From positions 62,001-126,000 of the forward strand of contig JAMKCH010084967.1 in the NCBI GenBank assembly GCA_023653785.1: 64,000 nucleotides of DNA, given 5' to 3'. The notes beneath the pieces are model-generated. The model worked only from the letters and a program-made list of their open reading frames with translations, was not told the DNA's origin and did not search any database. This stretch comes from Ophioderma brevispina. Its lineage: Eukaryota > Echinodermata > Ophiuroidea > Amphilepidida > Ophiodermatidae. Both the position numbers and the translations under genes were made by a program. Of the stretch, positions 59,469-64,000 are shown one piece after another (the stretch's first letter is position 1; every line of letters starts with the position of its first letter).

Positions 59469-59924
59469 CCTTCCTCACAAATAACATGATTAACAGAAAG
59501 TCCTCTGCGCGCTCATTGAATTTTTCCCCCCTAAAAAATTGGGGGTGAAGCACAAGCTCCAATAACATCCCTGAGTGTTTGGATTGTCATGCCATGTGGA
59601 CAGTTTCGGGGGATAGTGAGCAGAGGTGATCTTACAAGGTCATCTTTGTTAACAAATTCCTGTGTTTAAATATCATGTGCGAAAGGCCACGACTTCCGGT
59701 ATGGTTGGCTTTCCATCTACCACTCCCTATGAGAAGTAAGAAAGAATGGTCAGGGGATGCTTTCGAGTTTCACAGCCATTGTTAGACACAACTTGAGTGA
59801 AGTAAAATAATTTGATTTAAATTTTGCACCTCCAAAGTTTTCAAACTTTGGAGTTTTTGTGCACCATCTGAACCGGCTTATAGAGAGATGTGAAGGTGTA
59901 TTTAATTAAGAAAATATCAAACAT

Positions 59925-60190
59925 CACGTTCCTGAAACTTGGTGGGTGGTGGGTGCCCCTTTTAACCGAACGAAGACCGAGTTTGTATTGGTTAGTGGAT
60001 CAAAGGTCATCGGGGTCATTCAAGGTCAAAGAAGGTCAAATGGACCGTGTCTATTTTCTCGGAGACCGAGGGTCACACGCTCCTGAAACTTGGTGGGTGG
60101 GTGCCCCTTGACTTTCTGAAAATGGAGTTTGTATTGGTTAGTGGATCAAAGGTCATCGGGGTCATTCAAGGTCAAAGGAGGTCAAATGGG
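59925..60190 (+). repeat. Tandem repeat rich in AGGTCA half-sites
   Basis: Two copies (from 59925 and 60073; offset 148) of a unit with CCTGAAACTTGGTGGGTG, GTTTGTATTGGTTAGTGG and AAAGGTCATCGGGGTCATTC. Each holds four RGGTCA words; more follow at 60251-60278. Confidence 0.85.
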
Positions 60191-60453
60191 ATAAACGTTG
60201 GTATATGGACAATGAAACTTGGGGTTGAATTGTTAATGAAAAAATCTTAAAGGTCACGAAAAGGTCATCAAGGGTCATTCAAGCCATTGATGGCACAACC
60301 CAGGGTGAATCGCGAAAACCCGGGACTGGGCCTAGTTTGTAAAATAATTTATTGGATTTTAGAATGCACAAATTGTTTATTTTGATCAGGGGATTAATAA
60401 ACTAATTTTTTTTTTAAATATTTCTCCCATGACCAGTACTTCCAGCTGAGATG

Positions 60454-60790
60454 TTAAAGGTATTATCAGTGATTTGCTATATCCGAAAATCAAAAAAATT
60501 ATTAAGAATCAGATTTTTGCAGGTTGTTGGAACAAGTATAGTTATCCTAACATACCTCACAAGTGGTAAGACCAAAAAAGCACTAATAAGAGACAAAATC
60601 TGATATTTTAGTCATTACTTCCATTACGGAAACAAGATTACTACACGTAAATTCGAATGGGATTCCAATCTTTGGAAATTGCTGCTTTTCTTTTTTCCTT
60701 TTTTTTTCTGTCAATTCGCAGTTGGAAAAATAACTTCTACAAACTCTTCCTTCATTTTCAAGTTTGTCCTGCCAAATTCACTATATCAGC
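60454..60790 (+). mobile_element. TTAA MITE (CACTATCAGTGATTTG family), copy 4, right end lost
   Basis: TTAAAGGTATTATCAGTGAT at the left; shared interior (ACAAAATCTGATATTTTAGT, ACTACACGTAA). The right inverted repeat is not recognisable. Confidence 0.75.
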
Positions 60791-60817
60791 CGTCATGTTT
60801 CTGTATGTATGTTGATG

Positions 60818-60846
60818 GTGTGTGTGTGTGTGTGTGTGTGTGGGGT
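60818..60846 (+). repeat. (GT)n microsatellite
   Basis: About 12 GT dinucleotides. Confidence 0.95.
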
Positions 60847-61275
60847 GTTTAAGGTGCAACAAGAGAATTTTGAGGCCCCTAATATTGTGTCATGATGGTA
60901 ATTTCATGTAGATTAGACACTCAATACATTTCTTACCTTGTATTTGGCTACAGAAATGTTTTAAAAGAGGGGAAAAAAAGGTGATTTTAATTTGCTTTTA
61001 TTTCAAGATAAAACATAGACTGAATTTTGTATTTGCTCCTATTCAAAATTAGAAATTTCACAATTTTTGGACCAGAGAAACATTTCTTAGCGTAATCCTT
61101 TCAGATGGCGATATATTTGATGGAATGCTTTGGCATCAGGATGGCCACAAAAATCGGTGCCTTTGATTTGTTTAAGGACTCGATTTGTGAAATCTCTTTT
61201 TGACCTTTTATAAGTTTAGTTAAACCTTCTTTCAAATTGCTTGTACATGGATATCTTACTACAATTGCAATCAAA

Positions 61276-61362
61276 CTCAGGTCAAAGGTGCACCAAAGAG
61301 ACTAACATGTTATGGCAGGGTTAAAGGTTATATACCAAGGTCAAAGGTCATTAGAGGTCATT
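61276..61362 (+). repeat. AGGTCA half-site cluster with DR1
   Basis: AGGTCAAAGGTCA at 61338-61350 is a perfect direct repeat with one-base spacing, the DR1 arrangement used by RXR/HNF4-type receptors. AGGTCAAAGG at about 61279 and AGGTCA at about 61355 are nearby. Likely part of a repeat; regulatory use is untested. Confidence 0.6.
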
Positions 61363-61793
61363 TGGTGCAGAGAGTGAAGGAAAGGTGGATGGTGAAAGCA
61401 GGTGACACTAAGTGGTTTGAAAACCGTATTTATAGGCTTTCTGTATGCATCAGTGGTGGGGGATTTTTTTCACAGGAGTATATACTTCACTCGCCCTGAA
61501 TATTGTGGATTGTGGGTGCCCCAATCAACAACCTTGTCCCCCCAGTTTCAACTCCATCAAAATGCAGATTTTGATGTGAGCAGAAAGTTCATGTTTTTTC
61601 TCATTACCCCAGTGAAATTTAAAGCTTATAAGAAATGTTTCCTTTTGATTTTATGAACAAAAACATCTCTAATTGTGGTATACCACATTTATTAACACAC
61701 ACTCTGGGCCAATTAGGTACTCATTTTTGCTTCTATTATCCAAATGGCTGAACCGATTTTAACTCAAAATTTGTAATCCAATGTTTTTGGCAG

Positions 61794-61868
61794 GGGTGCA
61801 AAAAGTGCGGGAGTTGGGAGCACTGCTCACAGGAAATGAGAGCCCACATTGAGGAAATGAGGCTAAGG
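61794..61868 (+). CDS. Possible coiled-coil exon (low confidence, one frameshift)
   Basis: TTTTTGGCAG acceptor, then VQKVRELGALL in one frame and QEMRAHIEEMRLR in the next, ending at AAGG|GTAAAA. 75 bases. It looks like a short coiled-coil exon with the same style of single-base disruption as exons 1 and 2, but it is 51 kb downstream of exon 3 and weakly bounded; purine-rich repeats follow directly. Confidence 0.25.
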
Positions 61869-61869
61869 G

Positions 61870-62480
61870 TAAAAATAAAATGAAAGAGGAAAAGGGAAAA
61901 CGGAAAAGAGGAAAAGGAAAGAAAAAGAGGAAAAGGAAAGAGAAGATTTTCGGTAGGAAAAAATAACTAAAAGGGTGGATAAGAAACCTGAGAGAAATGT
62001 GAGGAAATTAAGTACCATCGTTTGTGGAATGACGCTATGTGGATATCAGAGAGGACAAACTTATTCATGATGTGGGTGAAAATACGAAGGCTTTGACTGT
62101 TCTGTAAATGACAGCAAGAGCTGAGGAAATGATGCAGAGGCTAAAGAAAGACAGGAAAAACATAACAAGGAAGGAGAAAAAATGAGGAAAAAGAAAACTA
62201 CAACAGGGAAAAGGGATGATAAAGGAGGAAAGGAAAAGGAGGTCAATTGTAATTTGTTTAGGAAGAGTCTCAAGCTTAAGATGAGTTAAAACTATAGGTT
62301 AGCAAAATTCTACGTGCATGTGTAAAATGAGATTGTGGACACCAAATGAAGAGACTCAAATCTGAGGAAATTGTAATATAATTATTATGGAGAAAATGAA
62401 AACAAACAAATAAACAAACAGAAAAAGGGGAAACGAAGGGATGCAGGGAAGAGAGGAAAGGCAGGGGATCCGATGCATTG
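61870..62480 (+). repeat. Purine-rich low-complexity tract
   Basis: GGAAAAGAGGAAAAGG-type sequence through about 62240 and again near 62400-62460. Minus-strand frames (62061-62738) are Phe/Ser/Leu low-complexity and not genes. Confidence 0.7.
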
Positions 62481-63760
62481 AGGAAATTGATTTTGCTCCT
62501 GAGGAAAAAATGACTTTTTGCACCAAGGGGGTGAAACGCATTCAAAACCAGTCGCCCGTGCTGGGAGCTGACATTTTGAATATTGCACGGAATAATTATC
62601 AGTTTGGGTGCTTGTATACACACATAATGTCAATTCGATACAAACAATCCGCCAAAATATCAGTTGTTGGATGTTGGGTGCTATTGGGTGGTTAAATTTT
62701 GTCCTACCCATGGCCACACAACGAATGAAATGACACATCAGTCGTCTTGATTTAAATAAACCGCCTCAATGAATACATCTTTTCACCTAAGCGTGCATTG
62801 CATTATGAGAAAAAAGAGTATCTGAGCACAATGATCCAGGTACACTATTATTACACCTGGCCACCTCTAACACATACATTAATTTGTATCACTACCGATT
62901 AGTGGATATGCAAAGCGGCACCCACAGTATGTGGAAGAAGCGGAGGCAGCCATTGCTTTCTATTGTTGGTACTCTATGTTTTCTTTGTGGTCGGCAAAAC
63001 ATGCGAGACGGTGAATTTCTAAAGATTATGTAACGTTTTGCCTCTCTATCTATATAGAACCTCTTTGTTTTGCACCCCTGGTTTTTGGTGATGTGCTTCC
63101 TCATGAGGAGAAAACCTTTGAAAAACCTGTCCATGATCAGGTCACCCACCTCTAAATGTTTTCAAATGTTCATATATTTTACTTTCACCTCAAGATCCTG
63201 GCTTTAAAAAAAATACAGTTCCTAAGACCGTGCATATTTTAAGAGCCCTCAAACCTTCCTCCAAGTACCATTTCAGGCCATTGATATTCATCCATTGTAT
63301 TCCAATGCACCATTAGCCCATCAGATTACTTGCCATAACCAACCGGTGCTAAACGCAGCATTCTTATTAGGTTAAGAACGGTGGTTACGGTCTCCAAAAC
63401 ATCAATATAACCTAGACTGTTTGAGTCCTTTTCTTCCAATTACACACAAACACCAGAGGTGAAGTCGAACAATTGGCTCGAGGTGGCCAGAATGGAAGTA
63501 AAAAGGTTCTCTGAACCCAAACTTGTTTAACGTATCATCCCCCTAACATCACACGCTGTCAATTATCTTTTCCCGCTTACTCTCATCTGTCATTCTCAGT
63601 GTAATTTTTTATATGTGTTCTTTTATTAAATTAAGGGTGACCTTAACCTGTAAAAGTTGGAAGGACATTGGAAAGAAGTCATTTCACATGCTTTTTGGCG
63701 CACTTGTTCTCCAAACTTCAAGATGGTAATGAACGTTTATTGACATATTAAATAAGCTGC
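62481..63760. other. No gene identified
   Basis: Apart from a short similarity near 63130 (CATGATCAGGTCACCCACCT) to 5690-5715 (CATGATTGGGTCACCCACCT), nothing is recognised. Confidence 0.35.
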
Positions 63761-63879
63761 TTGCATGGGGGATGGTCGCCACCAAAGGCTAGGCCCACCG
63801 CAGAAAAATGTGGATTGGCGTCCGATCAATGATTTTCGATCCACTAACTCTCATATGGCGGCAGTTTTGCTGTGGAGTG

Positions 63880-63963
63880 CTGAGGGGGAATCCGGCCATT
63901 CCCTGTTAGCCAGGGAACAGGAACCGGATTTAATAAAACTGGGGACTTACTACTATACTACTA
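63880..63963 (+). mobile_element. LINE-type 3' tail with CTA repeats
   Basis: GGGGAATCCGGCCATTCCC, then AACAGGAACCGGATTTAATA and ACTTACTACTATACTACTAC. It resembles the tails at 8970 and 25790. Coding part absent or unrecognisable. Confidence 0.55.
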
Positions 63964-64000
63964 CCCTAAACGCAGCTAGACTGTAAACACAACAATGCAT

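Overview
The window is eukaryotic, almost certainly from an animal. It is AT-rich, dominated by repeats, and holds no long intact open reading frame (the longest is about 176 codons). The repeat types are class II-like tRNA-derived SINE heads, 5'-truncated LINE tails ending in CTA/TAG triplets or TAAAA, and many palindromic MITEs. Together with the sparse exons and multi-kilobase introns they suggest a marine invertebrate, perhaps an echinoderm or hemichordate. That placement is an impression from repeat style, not from a diagnostic gene.

The only convincing host gene is a piece of a plus-strand coiled-coil protein gene at about 3.7-10.4 kb. It has three exons (3721-3991, 8708-8882, 10286-10405), each with consensus splice sites and all joining in phase 0. 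Exons 1 and 2 are each one base longer than a multiple of three and carry internal frame changes. This pattern fits base-level insertion/deletion errors in the assembly better than a dead gene. I cannot assign the gene to a family.

The rest is mostly mobile DNA. 1.5-2.4 kb: a TTAA-flanked element carrying two other repeats. 2.7-3.1, 10.7-11.5 and 26.3-26.9 kb: one MITE family; the 10.7-11.5 kb copy contains two further nested MITEs. 4.6-5.6 kb: (GT)n, a GT-rich degenerate minisatellite and a 162-bp foldback. 6.2-6.9 kb: a foldback MITE and a 116-bp tandem repeat. 9.0-9.4 kb: a LINE tail with a perfect 14-bp target duplication. 12.4-14.6 kb: a SINE and a 0.9-kb tandem duplication. 17.0-20.3 kb: two abutting inverted-repeat elements, the first with 44-bp internal repeats. 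27.1-34.3 kb: a 3.6-kb tandem duplication, with a partial third copy at 37.0-37.9 kb. 43.7-47.5 kb: a 3.85-kb TTAA-flanked element. 50.1-50.5 kb: a 22-bp minisatellite. 53.1-54.4 kb: a LINE relic next to two MITEs. 56.3-56.6 kb: a reverse-transcriptase C-terminal relic. 57.7-59.2 kb: a cluster of short protein-like frames of unknown origin. 59.9-61.4 kb: repeats rich in AGGTCA half-sites.

The most notable patterns are: several unrelated MITE families that share TTAA targets and AGG-type ends; a MITE inside which two others have inserted so exactly that the host's original length can be recovered; a MITE family with a POU-type octamer in each inverted arm; and duplicated blocks whose differences are dominated by scattered single-base indels, which suggests unpolished or haplotype-duplicated assembly.
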